A program made the position numbers and the translations under genes. A stretch of 64,000 nucleotides of DNA from Parenemella sanctibonifatiensis (GTDB taxonomy: Bacteria > Actinomycetota > Actinomycetes > Propionibacteriales > Propionibacteriaceae): NCBI RefSeq assembly GCF_002250565.1, contig NZ_NMVJ01000006.1:372001-436000 (forward strand), written 5' to 3'. Of the stretch, positions 1 through 8,985 are shown one piece after another (position 1 is the stretch's first letter; every line of letters begins with the position of its first letter). The notes below the pieces were generated by a model that was given only the letters and a program-made list of their open reading frames with translations, was not told the origin of the DNA and did no database searches.

Positions 1-1088
1 AACAGCGACTCCTCCGTCACCGTCAACGGCTCCAGACCCGACAGCCGCAGCGCCGGCTGGGGGGTGACCGGCTGGCGTGGTGCCACGCTCTCGGTGCGGC
101 GTACCAGCTCGGCGATGTGCTCCGGGGTGGTGCCACAGCACCCACCGACGATGTTGAGCAGCCCGTCGTGGGCGTACCCCTCAAGGATCTCGCCCATCTC
201 GGCGGCGCCCTGGTCGTACTCTCCGAACGCGTTGGGCAGGCCTGCATTGGGATAGATCGACAAGGGCACCTCGGCGACCCTGGAGAGTTCGCTGGCCCAC
301 TGCCGCATCTCGGCAGCGCCGAGCGAACAGTTGAAACCAACCGCCAACGGCTCCGCGTGCCGGACGCTGTTCCAGAAGGCCTCCGAAACCTGGCCGGTCA
401 ACGTACGCCCGGACTGGTCGGTGATGGTGCCGGAGATGATGATCGGCCAGCGACGCCCGGACTCCTCGAAGAGCTGGTCCAGCGCAAAGATCGCGGCCTT
501 GGCGTTGAGGGTGTCGAAGATCGTCTCCAGCAACAGGATGTCAGCGCCGCCGTCGACCAGGCCCTGGGCCTGCTCCAGGTAGGCGTCGCGAAGCTCGACG
601 AAGGAGATGTTGCGCGCAGCGGGGTCGTTGACGTCGGGGGAGATGGAGGCCGTCCGGTTCGTCGGGCCGAGCGCGCCGGCGACAAAGCGGGGTCGCTGCG
701 GGGTGCTGTACGCATCGGCGGCCCGCCGGGCCAGACTCGCCGCGGCAACGTTCAGCTCGTAGCTGAGATCCTCCATGCCGTAATCGGCCATCGAGATCCG
801 CTGCGAGGAGAAGCTGTTGGTCTCAATGATGTCAGCGCCGGCGTCCAGATAGGCCCGGTGGATGTCGCTGATGATCTGGGGTTGGGTGAGCACGAGCAGG
901 TCGTTGTTGCCCTGCAGGTCCTTGTGCCAGTCCGCGAACCGGTCGCCGCGGAACTGTTCCTCGGAGAGCTTCTGGCGCTGGATGAAGACCCCCATGGCCC
1001 CGTCGAGGACCAGGATTCGCCGCGCCATCATCTCCCGGAGCTCTGCGGTTCGGTCTCCGACCTGACCCGAGATGTCCCGGTGATTCAC
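1..1088 (-). CDS. metH: Methionine synthase, cobalamin-dependent (N-terminal part, runs off window)
   Basis: Transfers a methyl group from methyltetrahydrofolate to homocysteine via cobalamin. Only the N-terminal homocysteine-binding half is present. Visible motifs are LVLDGAMG near the start, ETNSF, GALGPTNRTAS, LLETIFDTLNAK, GFNCSLGA and the zinc-site GGCCGTTPEH, which are the hallmarks of the S-methyltransferase domain. The frame stays open to the left edge, so the folate, cobalamin and activation domains should lie outside. The GTG start at 1088 was chosen because AGAAGGGA lies 8-9 nt upstream and the product then begins about 20 residues before the conserved MMARRILVLDGAMG. A sigma-70-like promoter is seen at 1139-1166. 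The metY-metX-metW cluster sits about 46 kb away in the same window. Confidence 0.95.
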   Translation of the reverse strand, partial: MNHRDISGQVGDRTAELREMMARRILVLDGAMGVFIQRQKLSEEQFRGDRFADWHKDLQGNNDLLVLTQPQIISDIHRAYLDAGADIIETNSFSSQRISMADYGMEDLSYELNVAAASLARRAADAYSTPQRPRFVAGALGPTNRTASISPDVNDPAARNISFVELRDAYLEQAQGLVDGGADILLLETIFDTLNAKAAIFALDQLFEESGRRWPIIISGTITDQSGRTLTGQVSEAFWNSVRHAEPLAVGFNCSLGAAEMRQWASELSRVAEVPLSIYPNAGLPNAFGEYDQGAAEMGEILEGYAHDGLLNIVGGCCGTTPEHIAELVRRTESVAPRQPVTPQPALRLSGLEPLTVTEESL

Positions 1089-1138
1089 AGCGATGGTCCC
1101 TTCTGGTGGTGTGGGCACCTACTTCATGCCAAGGAACG

Positions 1139-1166
1139 ATTCTAGGCAATCCCACAGCCGCGACAA
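1139..1166 (-). promoter_or_regulatory. Probable metH promoter
   Basis: Read on the minus strand: TTGTCG (1166-1161), a 16-nt spacer, then TAGAAT (1144-1139). This predicts a start site near 1132 and a roughly 44-nt leader before the GTG. No cobalamin-box consensus is recognisable in the leader. Confidence 0.55.
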
Positions 1167-1256
1167 TTGGTCATGCCACAATGGGACGCGCGGTGACCAG
1201 CCCCGCGGCTGTGCTCCAGCACCCCAGACGACCCACATCCCGTGATTGAGAGGCGT

Positions 1257-1943
1257 ATGCCCGCGCAGACCCCGACCCCGTCAGCCACCACCGGTTGGCA
1301 GGCAGTCCTGTGGGACTTCGACGGCACCTTGGCCGACACGGAGCCGGCCTGGTGGGCAGCCGAGATCGACATGATGCACGGCTGGGGAGCTGAATGGACC
1401 CTGGCCGATGCCGAGTCCTTGGTGGGGCAGAGCATCCGCTACACCGCCGGTCAGATGATCGAACGGGCCGGCCGCGACGACGATCCCGACGTGGTCGCCG
1501 ACCAACTGGTCGACCACATGGTCGATCGGATCCGCAACGGTCAGATCACCTGGATCCCCGGTGCTCGCGAGCTGGTCGCCGAGTTGGCCGCTGCCGGCGT
1601 ACGCCAGGCCTTGGTGTCCTCCAGCTATCGGCGGATGCTGGATGCGGCGTTGGTCCATTTCGAGGGCGACCCGTTCGGGGCGATCGTCGCCGGTGACGAG
1701 GTCGAGCGGGTCAAGCCGGATCCGCTGCCGTACACCCAGGCGGCAGCAGCACTGGGCGTGGACCCCACCGCCGCGCTGGTCTTCGAGGATTCGCCGACCG
1801 GGGTTGCCGCGGCAACCGCCTCGGGAGCTGTGGTCTACGTGGTGGGCCACCATCCGATGCCGGAGAAGTTCCGTCGGCTCAGCTCCTTCGAGGGACTCGG
1901 CGTGGCCGACCTGGAGGAGTTGCACCGGGCGGGGAGCCAGTGA
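1257..1943 (+). CDS. HAD-superfamily hydrolase, phosphoglycolate phosphatase/beta-phosphoglucomutase type
   Basis: A 228-residue HAD-IA phosphatase. Motif I is WDFDGTLADTEP with the nucleophile Asp, motif II is the Ser of LVSSSYRRM, motif III is the Lys of VKPDPLPY, and motif IV is FEDSPTGVAAA. The small helical cap between motifs I and II is typical of the PGMB/GPH group; the sequence does not fix the substrate. ATG 1257 follows GAGAGG by only 3 nt; the in-frame GTG at 1242 is an alternative. The stop overlaps the start of the next gene (TGATG), so the two are probably translationally coupled. Confidence 0.85.
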   Translation: MPAQTPTPSATTGWQAVLWDFDGTLADTEPAWWAAEIDMMHGWGAEWTLADAESLVGQSIRYTAGQMIERAGRDDDPDVVADQLVDHMVDRIRNGQITWIPGARELVAELAAAGVRQALVSSSYRRMLDAALVHFEGDPFGAIVAGDEVERVKPDPLPYTQAAAALGVDPTAALVFEDSPTGVAAATASGAVVYVVGHHPMPEKFRRLSSFEGLGVADLEELHRAGSQ

Positions 1944-3472
1944 TGGTGCGGGGCTGGCGTCAGGTCGCCGCAGCCCTGACCGCAGGTCTGCTGCTGGCGG
2001 GCTGCACCGAGCCGCCGGTCGAGGAACCGCTGCCACCGGAACCACCGACCACGCAGACCAGTACGCCGCCCCCGACCGAGCTGACCCCGACTCCGACACC
2101 CTCACCGTCGCCGAGTCCCACGCCGACCCGGATCAGCCGGGACCCCGTGATGGGCATGGTCGGGCTGCCCACCAGCATCGATCCGGCCACTGCGGACGAC
2201 GACCCGTCACAGATGGTCGTGCTGAACATCTATCAGCGGCTGATGAGCGCCGAGCCCGGCGGCGAGCTCAAGCCGGACGCCGCCACCGACTGCTTGTTCA
2301 CCCAACCGGATGAGATGACCTGCACCCTGCAGGAGGGGCTGCAGTTCGGCAACGGCATGCCGATCACGCTCGAGGACGTCAAGCGCAGCATCGAACGAGC
2401 CAAGCGGCTGGGCGCCTCGCAAGCCAGCCGGGCGGTCTTCGCGAGCCTGGACGAGGTCGTCATCGATGGGGAGGAACTTCGCTTCCGACTCGACCGGGCG
2501 GATCGCGACTTCGGTTTCGCACTCGCCTCGCCGGCGGCCTCGATCGTGCCGGCCAGCTATCCCGATGACGAGCCGCTGGCGCCCGGAGGACTGCCGACCG
2601 GATCGGGACCCTTCGAGCTGGTGAGCCAGCGGGAAGGGTTGTGGACCCTGACCCGCAATCCCCATTACCGCGGTTTCACGCCGGCGGCCTCGCCGGTGGT
2701 CAACCTGCAGTTCTTCAGCTCTTCGATCGAGTTGGAGCAGGCCGTCGGCACCGGCGAGGTCGACGCCGCCTGGCACGGCATCGATGCCCGCGGTCGACAC
2801 CGGCTGGGGCGGCTGGCGTACGAGCAGTCCGGGGTGAGTGTCGTCGAGGGCGGGACCATGATGCAGTTGCTGCGCTGGGACCCGGACCAGCCCGGCTATG
2901 CCGATGCCGACCTGCGTCAGGCCGTCGACGGGGCGCTGACAGAGGTCCGCACCCAGGACTCGTTGCTGCCGTGGGGCGACCCCAACGGCACCCCCAGCTT
3001 TTCGATGGGGGAAGCGCCGGCCCGATGGGAGGGAGAGCCGCGCACCGTACGCCTGTCCTGGACCGATTCGCCTGACCTGGCGGACCTGGGCCACGACGTC
3101 GTGACCGCGTTGGAAGCGGCCGGCATCACCGTGACCCTGGTGGCGCCGGGCGAACCGGCCGACCTCACGCTGCTGGAGTATCGGTCCTGGACGGGTGAAT
3201 CCGTGGACTGGCTGCACCCCTATTTGCAGGCCGCCCCCGAGGAGTCGAGGGCGAAGCTCACCGAGTGGGAGGCGATCGCGCGGGGCAGCAGTGACGCCGA
3301 TCAGCGGCGGGCCGCAATCCAGGCGATCCAGCAGCAGTCGGCAGTCGACCTGATGGTGATCCCGCTGCAGCAACTGCCCGACCAGGTCCAGCTCGGACCA
3401 GGCGCAGCACTGGCTGAGACCAGCTTCGGTCCGAACTGGTTGCCCGGCCTGTGGGGACTCACCCGAAGCTGA
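1943..3472 (+). CDS. ABC transporter substrate-binding lipoprotein, SBP_bac_5 (peptide/nickel) type
   Basis: A 509-residue exported lipoprotein. The signal peptide ends in a lipobox LLLAGC around residue 20. It is followed by a Pro/Thr/Ser-rich linker of about 45 residues (PTPTPSPSPSPTPT) that would lift the domain off the membrane. The body has the family 5 pattern: an early SIDPATADD ligand-cleft segment, EGLQFGNGMPITLEDVKRS, and GSGPFELVSQ followed by LTRNPHYRG. No permease or ATPase genes lie next to it, so its transporter partner is unknown; it may serve as an orphan binding protein. Its start overlaps the HAD phosphatase stop. Confidence 0.85.
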   Translation: MVRGWRQVAAALTAGLLLAGCTEPPVEEPLPPEPPTTQTSTPPPTELTPTPTPSPSPSPTPTRISRDPVMGMVGLPTSIDPATADDDPSQMVVLNIYQRLMSAEPGGELKPDAATDCLFTQPDEMTCTLQEGLQFGNGMPITLEDVKRSIERAKRLGASQASRAVFASLDEVVIDGEELRFRLDRADRDFGFALASPAASIVPASYPDDEPLAPGGLPTGSGPFELVSQREGLWTLTRNPHYRGFTPAASPVVNLQFFSSSIELEQAVGTGEVDAAWHGIDARGRHRLGRLAYEQSGVSVVEGGTMMQLLRWDPDQPGYADADLRQAVDGALTEVRTQDSLLPWGDPNGTPSFSMGEAPARWEGEPRTVRLSWTDSPDLADLGHDVVTALEAAGITVTLVAPGEPADLTLLEYRSWTGESVDWLHPYLQAAPEESRAKLTEWEAIARGSSDADQRRAAIQAIQQQSAVDLMVIPLQQLPDQVQLGPGAALAETSFGPNWLPGLWGLTRS

Positions 3473-3528
3473 CCGGACAGGCCATCAGCACTCAGCCCAG
3501 CACGATTCACAACAGCAAGGGAGACCTC

Positions 3529-4476
3529 GTGGAGGACCCGACAGACACCTACCTTGATCGTTTCAGCGGCATCCGTTCCGGCCCGCTGGCGGCAGGGGAG
3601 TGGGTGACCTTCACCGACCCCAAGGGGCGGGTGAAGTCGATTCTGCTGCGCGAGGGCGGGGCATACCACACCACCAAGGGCGGTATCAGCCACGATGACG
3701 TCATCGGCCAGCCGGACGGCACGGTCGCAACGTCGGTGGAGGGGCAGCAATTCCTGGTGCTGCGGCCGCTGCTGGCCGAGTACACCGTGATGATGCGTCG
3801 GGGCGCGGCGATCATCTATCCCAAGGAAGCCGCGCGCATCATTGCCGGCGCCGACATCTTCCCCGGCGCCCGGGTGCTGGAGGCCGGTGTCGGTTCAGGT
3901 GCGTTGACGTTGTGGGTGCTGCGCGCGATCGGCCCGACCGGCACGTTGCACTCCTACGAACGCCGCGCGGAGTTTGCCGAGATTGCCCGTGGCAATGTCG
4001 AAACCTTCCTGGGCGGCCCGCACCCGGCCTGGCAGCTGCGCCAGCAGGCACTGCCGGATGGCATCGGCCCCGAACCGATCGACCGGGCCATCTTGGACAT
4101 GCTGGCACCGTGGGACTGCATCGATGCGGTCGCCGACCGTCTGGTGCCCGGCGGCATCCTGTGCGTCTATCTGGCCACGACCACCCAGCTCGGTCGGGTG
4201 GTGGAGACGATCCGCGCCCACACGGGCTTCACCGAGCCCGAGGCCACCGAGACGATGAATCGGGACTGGCACGTGCAGGGGTTGGCGATCCGGCCCTCGC
4301 ACGGCACCAGCCCGCACACCGGGTTTCTGGTGATGGCGCGCAAGTTGGCCCCCGGGGTCCAGTCACCATTGCGCAAGCGCCGGCCGGCGCCGGGGGCGTA
4401 CGGTCCGGACTACACCGGGCCTCGACCGCCCGGCGTACCGTCCGCTGAAGCCGCACAGGCGCTCGGGGACGACTGA
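3529..4476 (+). CDS. trmI: tRNA (adenine-58-N1)-methyltransferase
   Basis: A SAM-dependent enzyme that makes m1A58 in the T-loop of tRNA. The protein has 315 residues. An N-terminal beta domain (SGPLAAGEWVTFTDPKGR, then GGISHDDVIG) is followed by a Rossmann methyltransferase domain with GARVLEAGVGSGALTLWVLRAIGP as the SAM site, then LDMLAPWD. The GTG at 3529 has AAGGGAG 5 nt upstream and avoids a long overlap with the upstream gene. The homologue in Mycobacterium (Rv2118c) also sits beside the proteasomal ATPase, so this placement is conserved synteny. Confidence 0.93.
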   Translation: MEDPTDTYLDRFSGIRSGPLAAGEWVTFTDPKGRVKSILLREGGAYHTTKGGISHDDVIGQPDGTVATSVEGQQFLVLRPLLAEYTVMMRRGAAIIYPKEAARIIAGADIFPGARVLEAGVGSGALTLWVLRAIGPTGTLHSYERRAEFAEIARGNVETFLGGPHPAWQLRQQALPDGIGPEPIDRAILDMLAPWDCIDAVADRLVPGGILCVYLATTTQLGRVVETIRAHTGFTEPEATETMNRDWHVQGLAIRPSHGTSPHTGFLVMARKLAPGVQSPLRKRRPAPGAYGPDYTGPRPPGVPSAEAAQALGDD

Positions 4477-4511
4477 GCCGGCGGCACCTCACTCACAGAC
4501 AACTGCCTGAC

Positions 4512-5948
4512 TCACAGATAGCTGAACTGCGCGGTCACCGTCGCGTCGCGGTCGGTGCGCAGCCGCACCCAATGCGCGCTCAGGGCGTCGGGGAACTCGA
4601 TGAAGCGATAGCCGTCGACGTCGAACCGGTCGTAGGTCACCCAGCTGCCGTCGCCGCGAAAGTCCAGTTCCACGCTGAGCGCGAGCGGCTGGTCGGTGGT
4701 GACCTGCAACGACTTGTGGACGAATCCGGTCATCAGGTACGCCGAACTGGGCTGGTCGGCCGTCACGCTCGAGTCCCACCACGGTCCGCCCCAGCCCGCC
4801 CGCGGCCCCCATTGCCACAGGTCGTCGGTCTTGCCGAACCACAGGTTTGCCTGCGGTTGACCAGCGAAGATGTTCTCCCGCGCGATCGGGGTGCCCTGGT
4901 CCCCGGCCAGCACCAGCAGCCCGTTCCAGGTGCAGAAGTCGCCGATGATGCGCAGGTGGCTGGCGATCGGGCGTACGCCCCACATCGCGTTGTTGTAGTG
5001 CATGGCCGGCACCTCATAGAACATGCCACTGGCGTCCAGCAGCCAGCGTTCGGACTCGACTTCGCGCAGCCTGGGCCATTCGGTGGTGTAAGCGTGGTCC
5101 TGGGTGTGGGTGGCCTTCGGCAGCCGCCGCTCCACCCAGCCGGTGGCCGGCAGGTAGCTCCACAGCACCGCCGAGGCGCGGTCCTGACCGACCGCGTGGA
5201 TCGCGTCGCCGAGTCGGCCGTAGCGGCCCGACACGGTGTTCATCTGGGTGCGTGCAATCACTATCCAGGTGGTGCCGTCCCATTCGGCCAGCCGGCCGTC
5301 GCTCTCGCCGGTCGGGAAGTCTTCGTGGTAGTAGCTGTTGTTCACCACCACCAGCCGGCCGTGATTGCAGAAGGCATCCTTGAAGTGAGGTACGCCGGGG
5401 ACGTCCAGTTCTTCGCAGAGGTCGCCGAGCCGGGTCGCCTGTGCAGTGGTGACGTCAACCTCGTAGAAGTCGCCCTCCATGCCGATCATGTAGACGTGGG
5501 TCTCAGGCCGGTGCAGGTGACGGGTGGTGGCCGCCAGGCGTACGTCGACCAGGGCGTCGATGACGCGGATCTCACCCTCGGTGGAGATCAGGTGCGGTCC
5601 CATCACCAACGTGTCGGTGTCGTCGTGGATCATCCGGTTGGCATAGGTGCCGGTGCCGACGCCCTCGTGAACGGTGACCTGGAAGTCGTCGTCAATGCTG
5701 AACAGCCCGGTCCGGGTGCCGGTCTTCGGGCCGTGCGCGGGATAGGTGGTGAACCAAAGCCGTTCAGCCCACGGCATGAGGGCGCCGATGCCGGCCTCGG
5801 TACGCGGCACGTGGCCGCCCTTCTGGCTGAGGTGGGGGATGACGCCGCTGATGGTGATGCCGGGGTTGTTGATGCCGGGGTTGGTGATGCCAGGGTTGGT
5901 GATGCCAGGGCTGTTGATGAAGGCAGACTGTCCGTCGTTGGACTGCAT
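4512..5948 (-). CDS. Hypothetical protein, beta-propeller-like, with N-terminal PGITN tandem repeats
   Basis: A 478-residue protein whose family I do not recognise. Residues 13-32 are four tandem pentapeptides (PGITN, PGITN, PGINN, PGITI). The rest is rich in aromatic and Gly/Asp turns with recurring W-x-Y/F strands (for example GRLAEWDGTTWIVIART, LWFGKTDDLWQWGP), which suggests a propeller or jelly-roll surface protein. A C-terminal beta-sandwich-like segment follows. No signal peptide or membrane segment is seen. ATG 5948 has GGAG 5 nt upstream. It is divergent from arc and convergent with trmI, so it is an insertion in an otherwise conserved neighbourhood. Confidence 0.75.
   Translation of the reverse strand: MQSNDGQSAFINSPGITNPGITNPGINNPGITISGVIPHLSQKGGHVPRTEAGIGALMPWAERLWFTTYPAHGPKTGTRTGLFSIDDDFQVTVHEGVGTGTYANRMIHDDTDTLVMGPHLISTEGEIRVIDALVDVRLAATTRHLHRPETHVYMIGMEGDFYEVDVTTAQATRLGDLCEELDVPGVPHFKDAFCNHGRLVVVNNSYYHEDFPTGESDGRLAEWDGTTWIVIARTQMNTVSGRYGRLGDAIHAVGQDRASAVLWSYLPATGWVERRLPKATHTQDHAYTTEWPRLREVESERWLLDASGMFYEVPAMHYNNAMWGVRPIASHLRIIGDFCTWNGLLVLAGDQGTPIARENIFAGQPQANLWFGKTDDLWQWGPRAGWGGPWWDSSVTADQPSSAYLMTGFVHKSLQVTTDQPLALSVELDFRGDGSWVTYDRFDVDGYRFIEFPDALSAHWVRLRTDRDATVTAQFSYL
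5851..5910 (-). repeat. Four 15-bp tandem repeats inside the hypothetical gene
   Basis: Four consecutive 15-bp units at 5851-5865, 5866-5880, 5881-5895 and 5896-5910. They share the core TTGGTGATGCC plus A/G GGG on the + strand. They encode the PGITN pentapeptides in the reverse direction. Two units are identical and the others differ at one to three bases. Confidence 0.9.
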
Positions 5949-6043
5949 GGTTACTCCAAAGGTGGGCTGCGCTCAGCTTGCCGAGTCACGGCAGGGATGT
6001 CCACCACCAGACCGCACCCCGAACCGCGCCCCGGCCTGCGGGC

Positions 6044-6049
6044 TAGGCT
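6044..6049 (+). promoter_or_regulatory. Candidate -10 box for arc
   Basis: TAGGCT lies 85 nt upstream of the arc ATG in the divergent arc/hypothetical intergenic region. No convincing -35 box is seen. Confidence 0.35.
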
Positions 6050-6134
6050 CGTGAGTGGCCTGCGGTGGGTCCCCTCACTCCACCGCACCTGCACCCGATC
6101 TCGATGGCGGTCCGACCGCCGAACAGGAGCCCCG

Positions 6135-7715
6135 ATGACTGACCTGGCCCAGCGGCTGCGGGATGAGAACGCGCGACTGCAGCGCCGGATCACCGAGGTC
6201 CGGGCCGAGCAGCGGACACTCGCGGACTCCAACGACAAGCTTTCGGCGACCCTGCGGGACGCCCGTGACAAACTCGCCGGGCTGCGTCAGCAGATCGAAG
6301 AGTTGCGGCAGCCGCCGTTACAGATCGGGATGGTCACCGACCGCACCGCCGAGGACGACTTGGTCGACGTGATCGTCAACGGCCGCCGACTGCGAGTGCG
6401 GATCGACGACGAGCTGCCCGGAGGTGAGCTCACGGTGGGGCGTCAGGTGCTGCTGGACGAGACCGCGGTCGCGGTGGGCGTCCTGGATCTGCCTGACACC
6501 GGCGAACTGGCCACCATCCGTGAGCTGATGCCCGCCGACGACGCCACCGGCGTCAATCGGGTCCGGATCCAGACCCGCAGTGACGAGGAACGGGTGATGC
6601 GGCTGGCAGCGGACGTCGCCCTCGATGACCTGACGGTCGGTGACACCCTCTTGATCGACCGTTCGTTGGGGCTGGCGTGGTCCCGGGTGGAGCGCCAGGA
6701 GGTCGAAAACCTGGTGTTGGAGGAGATCCCCGACGTCACCTGGCACGACATCGGTGGCCTGGAGGACCAGATCGAGCAGGTACGCGATTCGGTCGAGTTG
6801 CCCTTCCAGCACCGCGACGTCTTCCAGCGTTACGGCTTGGCCGCTCCCAAGGGCGTCTTGCTGTACGGGCCGCCCGGCTGCGGCAAGACCATGATCGCCA
6901 AGGCGGTGGCCAGGTCGCTGTCGGGGGAGGCGGGTCGTTCGTACTTCCTCAACATCAAGGGTCCCGAGCTGCTCAACAAGTACGTCGGAGAGACCGAGCG
7001 GCAGATCCGGTTGATCTTCGGTCGTGCCAAGGAGCGGGCCCAGGACGGCGTACCGGTGATCGTCTTCTTCGACGAGATGGATTCGCTGTTCCGCACCCGC
7101 GGCACCGGTGTCTCCAGCGATGTCGAGTCGACCGTGGTGCCGCAGTTGCTCAGCGAACTCGACGGCGTGGAGCAGTTGTCGAATGTCATCGTCATTGGCG
7201 CCTCCAATCGGGAGGACCTGATCGACCCCGCGATCCTGCGACCTGGCCGGCTCGACGTCAAGATCCGGCTGGATCGGCCCGACGCCGATGCTGCCCGAGA
7301 CATCTTCTCGAAGTACCTCACCAGTTCGGTGCCGTTGCACCCCAGCCTGGGGGAGGGCCCCGACGCGATCGCGGCGGCCATCGATGCCGTGGTGAGTGAG
7401 ATGTACGCCACGGACGACGCCCACGCCTTCGTCCGCGCCACCTACAGCGACGGCCGCACCGAGACCTGGTACAACAAGGACTTCGTGTCGGGAGCGATGA
7501 TCAACAACATCGTGCGCCGGGCCAAGAAGATGGCCATCAAGGAGGTGCTCACCGGCGGCGAGGACGGCGTACGCCTGGCCCACCTGATGGCGGCCTGTCG
7601 GGATGAGTTCGCCGAGAACGAGGACCTGCCCGACACCAGTTCACCGGCTGCCTGGGCGCGGATCAGTGGCCGTCGGGAGGGGCAGGTCGTCGCCCTGGAA
7701 GTCCTGCGTCACTGA
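6135..7715 (+). CDS. arc: Proteasome-associated AAA ATPase (Arc/Mpa)
   Basis: A hexameric unfoldase that recognises pupylated proteins and feeds them to the 20S core. It has 526 residues. An N-terminal coiled coil (about 1-60, LRDENARLQRRITEVRAEQ), two OB-like interdomains and one AAA module follow in order. The AAA module has Walker A GPPGCGKT, pore loop near KYVGETERQ, Walker B VIVFFDEMDSLF, sensor GASNRED and LRPGRLDVKIRLDRPD. The coiled coil is the Pup-binding element in the family. The C-terminus is VVALEVLRH directly after the SGRREGQ segment. The extended tail with GQYL that docks Mpa to the proteasome is not present. ATG 6135 has AGGAG 5 nt upstream. Confidence 0.96.
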   Translation: MTDLAQRLRDENARLQRRITEVRAEQRTLADSNDKLSATLRDARDKLAGLRQQIEELRQPPLQIGMVTDRTAEDDLVDVIVNGRRLRVRIDDELPGGELTVGRQVLLDETAVAVGVLDLPDTGELATIRELMPADDATGVNRVRIQTRSDEERVMRLAADVALDDLTVGDTLLIDRSLGLAWSRVERQEVENLVLEEIPDVTWHDIGGLEDQIEQVRDSVELPFQHRDVFQRYGLAAPKGVLLYGPPGCGKTMIAKAVARSLSGEAGRSYFLNIKGPELLNKYVGETERQIRLIFGRAKERAQDGVPVIVFFDEMDSLFRTRGTGVSSDVESTVVPQLLSELDGVEQLSNVIVIGASNREDLIDPAILRPGRLDVKIRLDRPDADAARDIFSKYLTSSVPLHPSLGEGPDAIAAAIDAVVSEMYATDDAHAFVRATYSDGRTETWYNKDFVSGAMINNIVRRAKKMAIKEVLTGGEDGVRLAHLMAACRDEFAENEDLPDTSSPAAWARISGRREGQVVALEVLRH

Positions 7716-7743
7716 GCCGTCGTCTGCTCCGACCCGCAACGCG

Positions 7744-8829
7744 TCACTGGAACCAGGACAGGTAGAGCACGCCCAGCCCCGCGGCGACACCGACCCCGGC
7801 GACGATCCAGAATCGGGTCACCACCGTCACCTCGGCCCAGCCGAGATGTTCGAAGTGGTGATGGATCGGGGTGATCCGAAAGATCCGTTTGCCGGTGCCG
7901 GTGAGTTTGCGGGTGATCTTGAACCAGCTGACTTGGAGCATCACCGACAGGGTTTCGAGCACAAAGATGGCGCCGATCAGGCCCAGCAGCAGTTCGGTTC
8001 GTGTCATGATCGCCACGGCGGCCAGCGCGGCACCCAGTGCCAGCGATCCGACATCGCCCATGATGATCTTGGCGGGTTTGGCATTCCACCACAGGAAGCC
8101 GGCGCAGGCACCGGCGATGGCGGCGCAGATGATCGCGAGATCCATCGGATCGCGGACCTCGTAACACTGCTCGGGCACCAGGCTGGTGCGTCCGGAACCG
8201 CACTGCTGATTGTGCTGCCAGACGTTGATCAAAGAGTAGGCGCCGAAGACCATGATGCTGGCGCCGGCCAGCAGCCCGTCCGCGCCGTCGGTCAGGTTGG
8301 TGGCATTGGAGGTGCCGGTCATCAGGAACCAGATGATCAACAGCACCACCACCAACGGCAGCTTGATGCCGAGGTCCTCGACGAAGGAGACTCGCATCGA
8401 GGCGGGGTGGATGCCCCGTTCGTCGGCAAACAGCTGGGTGGCGGCCAGACCGAAGGCCAGCGCAGTGACGGCCTGACCGACCATCTTCCAGCGGCCTGGC
8501 AGGCCGCGGTTGTCCTGTTGGTAGACCTTGATGAAGTCGTCCAGGAAGCCGATCGCGGCACACGCCCAGAAGGCGAACAGCAGGAGTAGTCCGCTGGCGC
8601 TGGGGCCGACGCCGGTGGCGATCGTGACACCGAGATAGGACACCGTCGAGAAGACCACGATGCCGACCCCGCCCATGGTCGGGATGCCGCGCTTGACGTG
8701 GTGAGTGGTCGGTCCGTCGACCCGAATCGGCTGTCCGAATCCGTGCCGGCCCAGCCAGCTGATCGCCACCCGGGTCCCCAGCAGGGTGAGCGCCATCGCC
8801 ACCACGGCACTCCACACCACGACTGCCAC
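7744..8829 (-). CDS. mraY: Phospho-N-acetylmuramoyl-pentapeptide transferase homologue (MraY)
   Basis: Catalyses lipid I formation from UDP-MurNAc-pentapeptide and undecaprenyl phosphate in the membrane. The protein has 361 residues, the usual length, with about ten hydrophobic segments. Family signatures are RGIPTMGGVG, FLDDFIKV, NATNLTDGADGL, IIMGDVGSLALG and ITPIHHHFEHLGW. Catalytic Asp residues and the His-rich loop are intact; the usual NLTDGLDG reads NLTDGADG. It stands alone, away from any mur/fts genes, so it may be a second copy. The GTG at 8829 was chosen because GAGAGGGG lies 6 nt upstream. Confidence 0.9.
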   Translation of the reverse strand: MAVVVWSAVVAMALTLLGTRVAISWLGRHGFGQPIRVDGPTTHHVKRGIPTMGGVGIVVFSTVSYLGVTIATGVGPSASGLLLLFAFWACAAIGFLDDFIKVYQQDNRGLPGRWKMVGQAVTALAFGLAATQLFADERGIHPASMRVSFVEDLGIKLPLVVVLLIIWFLMTGTSNATNLTDGADGLLAGASIMVFGAYSLINVWQHNQQCGSGRTSLVPEQCYEVRDPMDLAIICAAIAGACAGFLWWNAKPAKIIMGDVGSLALGAALAAVAIMTRTELLLGLIGAIFVLETLSVMLQVSWFKITRKLTGTGKRIFRITPIHHHFEHLGWAEVTVVTRFWIVAGVGVAAGLGVLYLSWFQ

Positions 8830-8985
8830 GGTGAGCCCCTCTCGGCCGTGGCCGGGCGCTCCGACCACGACCGACACGATGCCGTACGCCGCGGCCAGAC
8901 ACCTACTCGACGCGCAAGCCCATCGTGGGAATAGCCGACGTGAACCGGTCGTTGACTCGGTGTCGTCACGCACTTGGAGGTAACG

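Noticed and set aside
1089-1256. Cobalamin or SAM riboswitch in front of metH
   Set aside because: The predicted leader is only about 44 nt and no B12-box or SAM-riboswitch core is visible.
4572-6134. Long open frame in front of arc on the plus strand
   Set aside because: It is antisense to the 478-residue protein, has no family features, and arc has its own ATG with AGGAG at 6135 matching the family N-terminus.
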